From Thiobacillus sp. (GTDB lineage: Bacteria; Pseudomonadota; Gammaproteobacteria; Burkholderiales; Thiobacillaceae), in NCBI GenBank assembly GCA_019459055.1, contig JAIBEI010000050.1, positions 62,001-126,000 of the forward strand: a DNA stretch of 64,000 bases. Reading direction: 5' to 3'. Below are positions 43,087 to 52,625 of the stretch, piece by piece. The translations under genes were made by a program, and so were the position numbers. The notes under the pieces were generated by a model, which saw nothing but the letters and a program-made list of their open reading frames with translations, was not told the DNA's origin and searched no databases. Each line of letters opens with the position of its first letter. Position 1 is the stretch's first letter.

Positions 43087-43725
43087 TCAGGAATAAATCG
43101 TGTCGAGCAAGGCTTGGGCGAGCGCCTGCCCGGCCTGCGGCGGGGACAGCTTCACGCCGAGATCGCGGCATTGCGTCACCAGCATCCCGGCGTAGCCGCA
43201 CGGGTTGATGGCGGCGAACGGCGCCAGATCCATGTCGACGTTGAATGCCATCCCGTGATAGGTGCAGCCTTGCTTGACGCGCAGACCGAGCGCGGCGACC
43301 TTGGCGCCGTCGACATAGATGCCGGGGGCGCCGGCCAGCCGTGCGGCAGTCACGCCCTGCCCCGCCAGCACGTTGATCACCGCCTGCTCCATGCGCGTCA
43401 CCAGTTCGCGGATGCCGTAGCCGCGCTGCCGCAGGTCGACCAGCACATAGACCACCACCTGACCCGGCCCGTGGTAGGTGATCTGGCCGCCGCGGTCGAT
43501 CGGCACCACGGGAATGTCGGTTGCAGCGATCAGATGCTCCGGCTTACCGGCCTGCCCCTGGGTATAGACCGGCGGATGCTCCAGCAGCCACAGCTCGTCC
43601 GGGGTGTCGGCCGTGCGCCGCGCGGTGAAATCCTGCATCGCCCGCCAGGTCGGCTCGTACTCGACCCGCCCCAATTCCCTAATCAGCGCCCGCTCCCCGC
43701 CCTCCGCTCTCGGCTCTCCGATCAC
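43087..43725 (-). CDS. lipB: Octanoyl-[acyl-carrier-protein]:protein transferase (lipoyl(octanoyl) transferase)
   Basis: About 212 residues. The GTG start overlaps the ybeD stop (GTGA), so I prefer it to the slightly longer ATG start at 43743. It transfers octanoate from ACP to lipoyl domains before LipA acts. Motifs: LLEHPPVYTQGQAG (about 47-60), PIDRGGQITYHGPGQVVVYV (about 75-94), the catalytic Lys in KVAALGLRVKQG and Cys in NPCGYAGM near the C-terminus. The first 15-20 residues (GEPRAEGGER) look like read-through of a short repeat. Confidence 0.95.
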   Translation of the reverse strand: MIGEPRAEGGERALIRELGRVEYEPTWRAMQDFTARRTADTPDELWLLEHPPVYTQGQAGKPEHLIAATDIPVVPIDRGGQITYHGPGQVVVYVLVDLRQRGYGIRELVTRMEQAVINVLAGQGVTAARLAGAPGIYVDGAKVAALGLRVKQGCTYHGMAFNVDMDLAPFAAINPCGYAGMLVTQCRDLGVKLSPPQAGQALAQALLDTIYS

Positions 43726-43988
43726 AACGCCATCTTCACCCACGGATGCGCGGTGATCTCGCGATACAACGCATCGAGCTGCGCCTTCGAGGTGGCGCGC
43801 ACCACACAGGTCACCGACAGATAGTTGCCGCTGCTGGACACCCGGATCTCGATGGTTTCGGCCCTGAAATCGGGGGCGTGGCGCAGCACCAATTCGACCA
43901 TGGTCTGCGCGAAGTCGTCGCGCCGCTCGCCCATGATCTTGACCGGGAAATCGGTGGGGAATTTCAGCAGCGTCTCTTCTTCGCTCAT
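43722..43988 (-). CDS. ybeD: DUF493 (YbeD) family protein
   Basis: An 88-residue small cytosolic protein of the YbeD/DUF493 family with a ferredoxin-like fold. Characteristic segments are LLKFPTDFPVKIMGERRDDF near the start and SSSGNYLSVTCVVRATSKAQ in the middle, ending VKMAL. The start MSEEETLL overlaps the aminotransferase stop (ATGA). The family sits between dac/dat and lipB in most gamma- and betaproteobacteria, but its function is not established. Confidence 0.93.
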   Translation of the reverse strand: MSEEETLLKFPTDFPVKIMGERRDDFAQTMVELVLRHAPDFRAETIEIRVSSSGNYLSVTCVVRATSKAQLDALYREITAHPWVKMAL

Positions 43989-44848
43989 GCGCGCATGACC
44001 TGCTGCTTGAAAGTTTGATACAAGCCGTCCATCCGCTGCGCCAGCGGTCCCGGCACGCCAGCGCCGACCGGCACGCCGTCGAGTTTCACGATGGCCATGA
44101 TTTCCTTCGTGGACGAGGTCATCCACAGTTCGTCGGCACTGCGCACCTCGGCCTCGGAAATCGCCCGTGCCTCATGCGGAATGCCGTGCGCGGCGGCGAG
44201 CTCCAGCACCACGTCGTAGGTGACGCCGGTCAACATCAGGCTGGACGGCGGCGGTGCCCGCAGCACGCCGTCCTTCACCACGAAGATGTTGCTTGCCGCG
44301 CCTTCGGTCAGGTAGCCGTCGCGCAGCATCACGGTTTCGGCACAGTCGGCGTCGACCGCCTGCTGCCGCAGCAGGAGGTTGGCCAGCAGTGAGATCGCCT
44401 TGATGTTGCAGCGCAGCCAGCGGTTGTCGACGGCGCTGACGGCGCACACCCCGGCGGCCTTTTGTGCGGGCGTGGACGTCACCAGCCGCTGTGAAAACAT
44501 GAAGACGGTCGGCGCCGCGCCCTGCGGAAAGGCATGATCGCGCGGCGGCTGTCCTTCTGTAGGCGTGCCGCGCGTGACCTGTATGTAAAGCGACTGGTCG
44601 GCGAAGTCCTGCAGTTCGACCAGCCGCAGGATCAACTCGCGCCAAACCCCGGTTTCATGCGGGTTGGCCAGGCGGATGCCGTCGAGGCTGCCCTGCAGGC
44701 GGCGCAGGTGTTCGTCGAGCCGGAACGGCTTCTTCGAGTACACCGGAATCAGTTCGTAGACGCCGTCGCCGAAGACGAAGCCGCGGTCGAGCGCCGAAAC
44801 CTTCGCGTCGGCAAGCGGCAGGAACCGGCCGTTCAGATAAGCGTTCAT
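43985..44848 (-). CDS. dat: D-amino acid aminotransferase (PLP fold IV)
   Basis: A 287-residue PLP-dependent fold-IV aminotransferase. The N-terminus NGRFLPLADAKVSALDRGFV and FGDGVYELIPVYSKKPFRLD are typical of D-amino acid transaminases. The PLP-binding Lys lies in RCNIKAISLLANLLLRQQA near residue 148. The later LTEGAASNIFVVKDG and PPSSLMLTGVTYD complete the pattern. It interconverts D-alanine and D-glutamate and so feeds peptidoglycan. It overlaps the PBP5-like gene upstream (ATGA) and ybeD downstream. Confidence 0.92.
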   Translation of the reverse strand: MNAYLNGRFLPLADAKVSALDRGFVFGDGVYELIPVYSKKPFRLDEHLRRLQGSLDGIRLANPHETGVWRELILRLVELQDFADQSLYIQVTRGTPTEGQPPRDHAFPQGAAPTVFMFSQRLVTSTPAQKAAGVCAVSAVDNRWLRCNIKAISLLANLLLRQQAVDADCAETVMLRDGYLTEGAASNIFVVKDGVLRAPPPSSLMLTGVTYDVVLELAAAHGIPHEARAISEAEVRSADELWMTSSTKEIMAIVKLDGVPVGAGVPGPLAQRMDGLYQTFKQQVMRA

Positions 44849-45960
44849 TTGCCGAAGAAGAGCCGGATCGAATCCCAGCCGCGGCCGAAGATGCCGGCCA
44901 CGGTGACATCGTGCAACGCGACCAGGGGATAGTCGCCGACCGGCTTGCCGTCAAGCACCAGCCGCAGCGTCCCGATACGCTGGCCTCTACGCACCGGCGC
45001 CACGATCGGCTGCTGGGTAATGACTTCAGCCTTGACGCGAACGGCGCTGCCCGTGGGAACCAGCAAATAAAAATCCTGCGCAAACCCCATGCTCACCATC
45101 GAGCGAGCGCCGCGGTAGAGGGGCGCCACCTTGACCGACTGCTGCGCACGGTAAAGCCGAATGCTTTCAAAATTCTCAAAGCCGTAATTGAGCAAGCGCA
45201 GGGCATCCTGAGTGCGCTGGGCGTCGGACCGCCCGCCCAGCACCACGGCGATGCGGTGCTGGTCGCCGCGCTGGGCCGACGCCGCCATGCAAAAACCGGC
45301 CTGGACAGTGCGCCCGACCTTGAGTCCGGTCACCGTGCTGTCGCGCCACAACAGGCGATTGCCGTTGTAGTGCGTGATGCCCTTGAAGGCCAGTTCCTTT
45401 TGCGTGAATAAATCCTTCTGCTCGGGAAAATCGCGCAACAGCGCGCGCGACAGCAAGGCGAGGTCGCGGGCGCTCGATTCGTGCCCCGGCTCGGTCAATC
45501 CGGTGGCGTTCATGAAGCGGGTTTTGGTCATGCCGAGCCGCTTGGCTTCGCGGTTCATGCGCTCGACAAATGCCGCCTCGCTGCCGTCGGTCGCAATCAC
45601 CAGCACAAGCGTGGCATCGCTGGCCGACTGCACCAGCATCGCCTGCAGCAGGATGTCGACGCTCACCTGCTCGCCCGTCTTGAGAAACACGCGTGCGCCG
45701 TCGGTCTCGGTGGCGGATTCCGGCACCGTCAGCGCCTCGCCCAGGCTCAGCTTGTTCTTGCGGATATCGCCCAACAGCACGTAGGCCGTCATCAGCTGCG
45801 TCAGCGAGGCCGGCGCCAGCGGCAGATCGGCCTGATACGAAGCCAGCTCGCGTCCGCTGGTCTGGTCGATCACCACCCAGGCGCGCGCCATGATGCCGGC
45901 AGGCGCCGCCCAGGCCGATGTGGAAAGCAGGAGCGCCAGCCCCAGCCAAAAAATCTTCAT
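44845..45960 (-). CDS. PBP5/DacA-like protein with degenerate catalytic motifs
   Basis: A 371-residue exported protein with the full two-domain layout of D-alanyl-D-alanine carboxypeptidases. It has a signal peptide (ending SAWAA), a transpeptidase-fold domain, and the C-terminal beta domain with amphipathic anchor (GRGWDSIRLFFGK). All three active-site motifs are altered. SxxK reads S52-L-T-Q55, so the general-base Lys is Gln (CAG at 45796-45798). The SGN motif reads S112-A-S114. KTG reads K214-V-G216. The protein is thus expected to bind but not hydrolyse pentapeptide. The reading frame is intact over full length, so it is not an obvious pseudogene. It is embedded between dat and rlpA, the usual dacA/dacC place. 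Confidence 0.9.
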   Translation of the reverse strand: MKIFWLGLALLLSTSAWAAPAGIMARAWVVIDQTSGRELASYQADLPLAPASLTQLMTAYVLLGDIRKNKLSLGEALTVPESATETDGARVFLKTGEQVSVDILLQAMLVQSASDATLVLVIATDGSEAAFVERMNREAKRLGMTKTRFMNATGLTEPGHESSARDLALLSRALLRDFPEQKDLFTQKELAFKGITHYNGNRLLWRDSTVTGLKVGRTVQAGFCMAASAQRGDQHRIAVVLGGRSDAQRTQDALRLLNYGFENFESIRLYRAQQSVKVAPLYRGARSMVSMGFAQDFYLLVPTGSAVRVKAEVITQQPIVAPVRRGQRIGTLRLVLDGKPVGDYPLVALHDVTVAGIFGRGWDSIRLFFGK

Positions 45961-45974
45961 GCCTGACCCTTAAT

Positions 45975-46808
45975 TCAATTGCGTCTGAGCAAGACAGCAT
46001 TCAGGTCGAGACGTTCCCGCAGTCGCGCGCGATCCGCCTGCGCCGCGTCGTCACCGGGATAAGGCCCGAGCTGCACGCGGTGCAAGGCGCCATTGAGCAC
46101 CACGCGGCTGCGACCGGCGTCAAGGTCGAGCGCGCGCGTCAGGCGGGTAAGCAATTGCTGCGCATGATTGGCGCGCGAAAACGCGCCCACCTGCAGATAG
46201 ACCCCTTCTTGCAACGCCTCGCCCTGCGTGTCATAGGCGGCCGGGTCGAGGCTTTCCACGCGCACCCGGGTGCTGCCGCGCTTCAGGTAACCGAGCTTGT
46301 GGGCGGCGGTGTACGACAGGTCGATGACGCGCTTGCTGTGAAACGGGCCACGGTCGTTGATGCGCACCACCACGGACTTGCCGTTGCCGAGCGCAGTGAC
46401 CCGCGCGTAACTCGGAATCGGCAGGGTGGGATGCGCGGCGGTCATGGCATACATGTCGTAGACCTCGCCCGATGCGGTTTTTTTGCCGTGGAAGCGGCGG
46501 CCGTACCATGAGGCCAGACCTTCCTCGCTGTGCGCGCGGCGTTCGGCCTGCGGCGTGTAGGTGTTGCCCAGCACAGCATAGGTGCGATTGGCGAAGCGGT
46601 GCAGCGGTTCGTCGCGAGGCACCGCGTCGGGAACGGCATCCAGATTGGCCGGCGCTTGGGCCCCGGGACCGTCGTCGAGGTAATAACCGCCGCTTTTGGC
46701 CGTCGTGGCGGGCGCGGGCTTGGCTGAGACGGATGGGCCGCTGCCGCAACCGGCGAGCGCCAGCACGGCGGCGAGCATGCCCAGAATCGGGATCGATATC
46801 TTGTTCAT
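45975..46808 (-). CDS. rlpA: RlpA septal-ring lytic transglycosylase (lipoprotein)
   Basis: A 277-residue outer-membrane lipoprotein with lipobox ALAGC. The double-psi beta-barrel domain shows EEGLASWYGRRFHGKKTASG (about 92-111) and VVVRINDRGPFHSKRVIDLS (about 139-158), with the catalytic Asp in NDRGPF. The C-terminal SPOR domain (about 195-277) binds denuded glycan strands at the septum. Family members cleave stemless glycans during division. It lies between the PBP5-like gene and rodA, as in most proteobacteria. Confidence 0.93.
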   Translation of the reverse strand: MNKISIPILGMLAAVLALAGCGSGPSVSAKPAPATTAKSGGYYLDDGPGAQAPANLDAVPDAVPRDEPLHRFANRTYAVLGNTYTPQAERRAHSEEGLASWYGRRFHGKKTASGEVYDMYAMTAAHPTLPIPSYARVTALGNGKSVVVRINDRGPFHSKRVIDLSYTAAHKLGYLKRGSTRVRVESLDPAAYDTQGEALQEGVYLQVGAFSRANHAQQLLTRLTRALDLDAGRSRVVLNGALHRVQLGPYPGDDAAQADRARLRERLDLNAVLLRRN

Positions 46809-46825
46809 GGCTGTATTTTATCGCG

Positions 46826-47926
46826 TCACGATTTGTTGAGCTGGCGATGCGTCGCCACGCTCATCAGGATGCCCACCCCCAGCAGCAGCGTGATGAGCGC
46901 GGTGCCGCCGTAGCTCATCAGCGGCAACGGCACGCCGACCACCGGCAGAATGCCCGATACCATGCCCATGTTGACGAATGCGTAGGTGAACAGATTGAGG
47001 CTCAGCGTGGCCGCCATCAGCCGGCCGAACAGCGTCGGCGCCCGCGCCGCGATGACCAGGCCGCGCGCGACAATGGCCAGATACAGCCCCACCAGGAAAA
47101 TCGCCCCGACGTAGCCGAATTCCTCGCCGAACACGGCAAACACAAAATCGGTTGTCCGCTCCGGAATGAAATCGAGCTGGCTTTGCGAGCCCTGCATCCA
47201 GCCCTTGCCGAACATCCCGCCCGAGCCGATCGCGATGGTGGACTGGATAATGTGGTAGCCGGCGCCCAGCGGGTCGGACGTGGGATCGAGCAGGGTCAGC
47301 ACGCGGCGCTGCTGGTACTCGTGCATCAAGCCCCACACCACGGGCAAGCTGGCTGCGCCGAGTACCCCACCGCCGAGGATCACCTTCCATGGCAGGCCGG
47401 CGAAGAACAGCAGATAGAAGCCCGAGGCGCCGATCATCAGCGCCGTACCGAGATCGGGCTGGCGCAGGATCAGCAGGAACGGCACCAGCAGCAGTACGCC
47501 GGCGACCAGGAAGTGCTTCGCGCGCAGCACCGCCTCGTTGCGCTGGAAATACCAGGCCAGCGTCAAGGGTAGTGCCAGCTTCAGCAGTTCCGACGGCTGG
47601 AACGCCATGAATCCAAGGTTCAGCCAGCGCCGCGAGCCGTTGCGGACCTCGCCGAACAGCGCCACGCCGATCAGCAGCACCACGCCCGCGACAAACAAGG
47701 GCGGCCCCACCCTGGACAGCAGATGCGGCGGCACATTGGCCATCACCACCATCACCCCCAGCGCCAGCCCGATGTTGATCAGGTGGCCGCTGATGCGCGC
47801 CGGGCTCTGCCCCGATGCGCTCGTCACCACCGCCAGGCTGATGCTCAGCAACACGAGCACAAGGGTCAGCAGAATGCCGTCCAGATGGCTCAATCTGCGC
47901 ACGATCCAGTGGCTAGTCCGCGGCAT
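46826..47926 (-). CDS. rodA: RodA peptidoglycan glycosyltransferase (SEDS family)
   Basis: A 366-residue polytopic SEDS protein that polymerises lipid II for cell elongation with PBP2. Diagnostic parts are NGSRRWLNLGFMAFQPSELLK (near residue 95-115; 20-residue core GSRRWLNLGFMAFQPSEL), LRQPDLGTALMIGASGFYLL (about 153-172), the loop around QSQLDFIPERTTDFVFAVFG with the catalytic-type Asp (about 245-264), and MSYGGTALITLL near the C-terminus. It overlaps mrdA by 14 bases. Confidence 0.96.
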   Translation of the reverse strand: MPRTSHWIVRRLSHLDGILLTLVLVLLSISLAVVTSASGQSPARISGHLINIGLALGVMVVMANVPPHLLSRVGPPLFVAGVVLLIGVALFGEVRNGSRRWLNLGFMAFQPSELLKLALPLTLAWYFQRNEAVLRAKHFLVAGVLLLVPFLLILRQPDLGTALMIGASGFYLLFFAGLPWKVILGGGVLGAASLPVVWGLMHEYQQRRVLTLLDPTSDPLGAGYHIIQSTIAIGSGGMFGKGWMQGSQSQLDFIPERTTDFVFAVFGEEFGYVGAIFLVGLYLAIVARGLVIAARAPTLFGRLMAATLSLNLFTYAFVNMGMVSGILPVVGVPLPLMSYGGTALITLLLGVGILMSVATHRQLNKS

Positions 47927-49805
47927 TTTCTGCCTCCAGTTTCATGTCGCCGGGTCGCTTCCCGGTCAGGTAATAATCGAGGACTGCGCGCGCGATCGGC
48001 GCCGCGGTGCCGCTACCCGAGCCGCCGTTTTCCACCATCACCGCCACCGCGATGGTGGGGTTCTCGGTCGGGGCATAGGCAATGAACAGCGCATGGTCGA
48101 GATGCTTCCGGGTCAGCCGGTCGGCGTCGTAGCGCGCGCCCTGCTTGATGCCGACCACCTGCGCGGTGCCGGTCTTGCCGGCGACGGTGTACGAGGCGCC
48201 GGCCGCCGATCTGGCCGCGGTGCCGCCCGGGCGCATCACGTCCATCATGCCTTCGCGTACGACCTCCAGGTGTTTCGGAGTGATCGCCAGTTGGGCGCGC
48301 GCGCCACCCGGCTGCGGCCGCCAGGTATGGGTAAGCGGGTCGCGCACCGCCTGCACCAGGCGCGGCTCGATCCGCACGCCGCCGTTGGCAAGCATGGCCG
48401 CCGCCACCGCCAGTTGCAGCGGGGTGGTCAGGTGATATCCCTGACCGATGCCGGCAATCACCGTCTCGCCGGGATACCAGGGCTGCTTGAAGCGGCGCTG
48501 CTTCCAGTCGCGCGAGGGGAGCAGCCCGGATGACTCGCCGTCCAGATCGATGCCGGTTTTTTCGCCCAGGCCGAACTGCGCCAGGTAGTCGTGCATGCGA
48601 TCGACCCCCATGTCCACCGCCAGCTTGTAGTAATAGACATCGCACGACTGGGAGATGGATCGGCGCAGATCGACGACCCCATGCCCGCCGCGTTTCCAGT
48701 CACGGAACTGATGGCTGCTGTTGGGCAGGCTGAAAAAGCCGGGATCGCTGATGCTGTCCGACGGCTTGCGCAACCCCAGTTCGAGGCCGGCCAGCGCCAT
48801 CAGCGGCTTGATCGTCGAACCGGGAGGATAGATTCCCCGCAGGGCGCGGTTCACCATCGGCCGGTCCGCCGATTCGTTGAGCGACTTCCAGGTTTCCGGG
48901 TCGATGCCGTCGACGAACAGGTTGGGGTCGAATCCCGGCCGGGAGACCAGCGCCAGCACCCCGCCGGTATTGGGGTCGAGCGCCACCAGCCCGCCGAGGT
49001 AATCGCCGAACGCATGTTCGGCCACCGCCTGCAGTTCCGCATCGAGATGCAGGCGCAGATCCTTGCCCGGTACCGGCGGAATCCGCGACAGCATGCGCAC
49101 CGCCCGGCCGCTGGCGTCTGTCTCCATCTGGTCGAAGCCGGTGCGGCCGTGCAGCAGGGTTTCGTAGCTCTGCTCCAGCCCGGTCTTGCCGATATGGGCG
49201 CTGCCCTTGTAGTTCTGCTCGCGGCCGTCGTCGCGCAGCTGCTGCAGGTCGCGATCGTTGATGCGGCCGACAAACCCAAGCACGTGCGCCATGCCTGGCC
49301 CGGCCTGGTAGTTGCGGAATAGCCGCGCCTTCACTTCCACCCCCGGCAGGCGATAGCGGTTGGCGGCGATGATCGCCACCTCCTCGTCGGTCAGCTTGCT
49401 TTTCAGCGGCACGGTTTCGAACTCGTGCGACTCGCTCAGCAAACGACGAAAACGCCGCAGCTGCCCCGGTGTGATCTCGATCAGCGTACCCACCTCGGCC
49501 AGCGTGGCCTCCAGGTTGTCGGTCCGCGCCCGCGTCAGCTCCAGCGTGTAGGCCGAATAGTTTTCCGCCAGGATGCGATCGTTACGATCGAGGATCAGCC
49601 CGCGGTTGGGCGCAGTGGGCACCCGCGAAATACGGTTGCTTTCGGCGCGCTGGATATAGTGCTCATGCTGTACGACCTGCAAATAAAACCCGCGCGCCAG
49701 CAGCGCGGCAGCCAGCAGCGCGACAAAGGCCGCGCCCACTTTCAGCCGCCCATGAAAGCGGGCCAGCTCACGATCCAGGTTTTTCAGTTGCGTGGCGAAA
49801 CCCAT
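47913..49805 (-). CDS. mrdA: Penicillin-binding protein 2
   Basis: A 630-residue class B transpeptidase for lateral-wall synthesis. There is one N-terminal membrane segment (about 22-42), then the pedestal domain starting APNRGLILDRNDRILAENYS. The transpeptidase domain has the nucleophile motif S330-T-I-K333 (PPGSTIKPLMAL), the second motif S387-C-D389 (SQSCDVYYYK) and the K544-T-G-T motif (VAGKTGTAQVV). All are intact, unlike those of the PBP5-like neighbour. It acts with RodA and MreBCD. Confidence 0.96.
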   Translation of the reverse strand: MGFATQLKNLDRELARFHGRLKVGAAFVALLAAALLARGFYLQVVQHEHYIQRAESNRISRVPTAPNRGLILDRNDRILAENYSAYTLELTRARTDNLEATLAEVGTLIEITPGQLRRFRRLLSESHEFETVPLKSKLTDEEVAIIAANRYRLPGVEVKARLFRNYQAGPGMAHVLGFVGRINDRDLQQLRDDGREQNYKGSAHIGKTGLEQSYETLLHGRTGFDQMETDASGRAVRMLSRIPPVPGKDLRLHLDAELQAVAEHAFGDYLGGLVALDPNTGGVLALVSRPGFDPNLFVDGIDPETWKSLNESADRPMVNRALRGIYPPGSTIKPLMALAGLELGLRKPSDSISDPGFFSLPNSSHQFRDWKRGGHGVVDLRRSISQSCDVYYYKLAVDMGVDRMHDYLAQFGLGEKTGIDLDGESSGLLPSRDWKQRRFKQPWYPGETVIAGIGQGYHLTTPLQLAVAAAMLANGGVRIEPRLVQAVRDPLTHTWRPQPGGARAQLAITPKHLEVVREGMMDVMRPGGTAARSAAGASYTVAGKTGTAQVVGIKQGARYDADRLTRKHLDHALFIAYAPTENPTIAVAVMVENGGSGSGTAAPIARAVLDYYLTGKRPGDMKLEAENAAD

Positions 49806-49811
49806 TCGGAA

Positions 49812-50312
49812 TCAGGCCCGATCCTGCATCCCCTTGCCGTGCCACAGACGCACAAACAGGGCAATCAGATACCACAGCACAGCGCTGCTCAACACCGGCA
49901 GCAGCATGGCAAGGCCGGTCGGCGGATTGACCGCCAGCCAGCCGATCAGAAGCACCAGCAGCTGCACCCCCAGCAGAATGGGGAACAGCTGCGCGGCCTG
50001 GCGGAGCGGATCGAACTGCAGCAGCCGCAGACGTAGAAACAGCACCAGATAGACGCCGACCACATACGCGATGGCGTGCTGTCCGAACACCGCGCCATCC
50101 TGGAAATCGGCCAGCAGGCCAAGAAAAAACGCCGCGCCGAAACTGATGCGCGCAGGCTGATGCAAGGTCCAGAACAGCACGCCGACCAGCACGAAGTCCG
50201 GCCGCAGAGCCAGTGCCAGGCCCGACCACGGCAGCTGCTCCAGCAGCACCGCCAGGGTCAGGGTGCCGAGTATGCGGCGCCAGCTGCCTACCGTATGCGT
50301 AGCCACGTTCAT
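49812..50312 (-). CDS. mreD: Rod shape-determining protein MreD
   Basis: A 166-residue inner-membrane protein with about five hydrophobic segments. The start is the ATG of MNVATHTVGSWRR, which overlaps the mreC stop (ATGA). The segment QLPWSGLALALRPDFVLVGV followed by LFWTLHQPARISFGAAFFLG and GLLADFQDGAVFGQHAIAYV is the standard MreD pattern. It is part of the elongasome with MreB and MreC. Confidence 0.93.
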   Translation of the reverse strand: MNVATHTVGSWRRILGTLTLAVLLEQLPWSGLALALRPDFVLVGVLFWTLHQPARISFGAAFFLGLLADFQDGAVFGQHAIAYVVGVYLVLFLRLRLLQFDPLRQAAQLFPILLGVQLLVLLIGWLAVNPPTGLAMLLPVLSSAVLWYLIALFVRLWHGKGMQDRA

Positions 50313-51154
50313 GGCTGAGTCACCTGCGGATCGGCGATCAGCACCAGCACGGCACGGGCGCGGTCGAGGCCCGCCAGCGGCAGGCATTCCACCCGCAAAT
50401 AGGGGCTGGATTGCGAACGGGAAACCCGGCTCACGCGCGCCACCGGAATGCCGGCTGGATACAGCCGGTCAATGCCCGACGTCAGCAGGCGGTCGCCAGG
50501 CCGGATATCGGTCTGCGCCGGCATGTAACGCAGATCCATCTGGCTGCGCCCGTTGCCGGCGGCCAGTCCACGCTGACCGGTGCGCTCGACCAGCACCGGG
50601 GTCAACTGCCCCGAACTGCTCACCAGCATGACTTCGCTCGATCCCGGATACACCCGGCTCACCTGCCCCACCAGACCGCTGGCATCGACCACCGGCAGAC
50701 CCCGGCGCAGCCCTGCGCCGCCGCCCTGGTCGAGGGTGATGCGCTGGGCAAACCAGTCATGCCCCCGATACAGCAAGGCAGCGTGGACCACTCTTTGGCC
50801 GGGACGCGATTGCAGTTGCAGCAGGGTACGCAATTCGGCATTTTCGCGAACCAGTTCTTGCGCAGTGTTCACATCGACCAGAAGCCGCGCACGTTCGGTC
50901 ATCAGGGCATCGCGTTCTTTTTGCAGAAGGCGGTGGCGGACGAAGAAACCGCCGAGTTCGGCAGCGATGTCGAAGGGGGTACGCATGATCGCGCGGGCGG
51001 GCTGCAGCACCAGCGAAAATCCGCTGCGCAAGCCATCGAGCGCGTGATAACGGGTATCGATCGCCACACAGGATGCGCCGACCAGGAGCCAGATCAACAG
51101 GCGTGCCATCGGCCCCAGCCGGCGGGCGAACATGAGCTGGCCTGGCATCGCCAT
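50309..51154 (-). CDS. mreC: Rod shape-determining protein MreC
   Basis: A 281-residue bitopic protein. A membrane segment (about 17-32) is followed by a coiled coil (RHRLLQKERDALMTERARLL, about 74-93) and two small beta-barrels with GHDWFAQRITLDQGGGAGLR, GLPVVDASGLVGQVSRV and VERTGQRGLAAGNGRSQMDL. The exact start is uncertain because ATGs exist at residues 1, 3 and 8. It scaffolds PBP2/RodA to MreB filaments. Confidence 0.94.
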   Translation of the reverse strand: MAMPGQLMFARRLGPMARLLIWLLVGASCVAIDTRYHALDGLRSGFSLVLQPARAIMRTPFDIAAELGGFFVRHRLLQKERDALMTERARLLVDVNTAQELVRENAELRTLLQLQSRPGQRVVHAALLYRGHDWFAQRITLDQGGGAGLRRGLPVVDASGLVGQVSRVYPGSSEVMLVSSSGQLTPVLVERTGQRGLAAGNGRSQMDLRYMPAQTDIRPGDRLLTSGIDRLYPAGIPVARVSRVSRSQSSPYLRVECLPLAGLDRARAVLVLIADPQVTQP

Positions 51155-51191
51155 CAGTCGTTCCGGTCAGCCGTGCCGCGTGGAGCTACAT

Positions 51192-52286
<1,095 letters not shown>

Positions 52287-52334
52287 CTATGATACCCTAA
52301 CGCGCTCCGTTCCCGTAAGTCAGCAGGTGTTTCC

Positions 52335-52622
52335 ATGTCCCTCACCCCGGACGACGTCAAGCGCATCGCCCGCCTTGCCCGCATCGAAATCGACGATGCG
52401 CAGGCGCAGGCCACGCAAGCCCAGCTCAACACCATTTTCGACCTGATCGCCACCATGCAGGCGGTGGATACGGCCAGCATCGCCCCGATGGCGCACGCGC
52501 AGGAAGTGTATCAGCGACTGCGCGACGACGTGGTGACCGAAACCGACCGCCATGCCGCCTTCCAGGCCGTCGCCCCCGCGGTCGAGAACGGCCTCTACCT
52601 CGTCCCTAAGGTCATCGAATAA
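52335..52622 (+). CDS. gatC: Asp/Glu-tRNA amidotransferase subunit C
   Basis: A 95-residue subunit that wraps and stabilises GatA in the GatCAB complex. It has the classic [20 protein letters not shown] start and [20 protein letters not shown] centre, ending [18 protein letters not shown] -10-like box lies at 52288-52293 on the plus strand. Three bases separate it from gatA. Confidence 0.95.
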   Translation: MSLTPDDVKRIARLARIEIDDAQAQATQAQLNTIFDLIATMQAVDTASIAPMAHAQEVYQRLRDDVVTETDRHAAFQAVAPAVENGLYLVPKVIE

Positions 52623-52625
52623 ACC

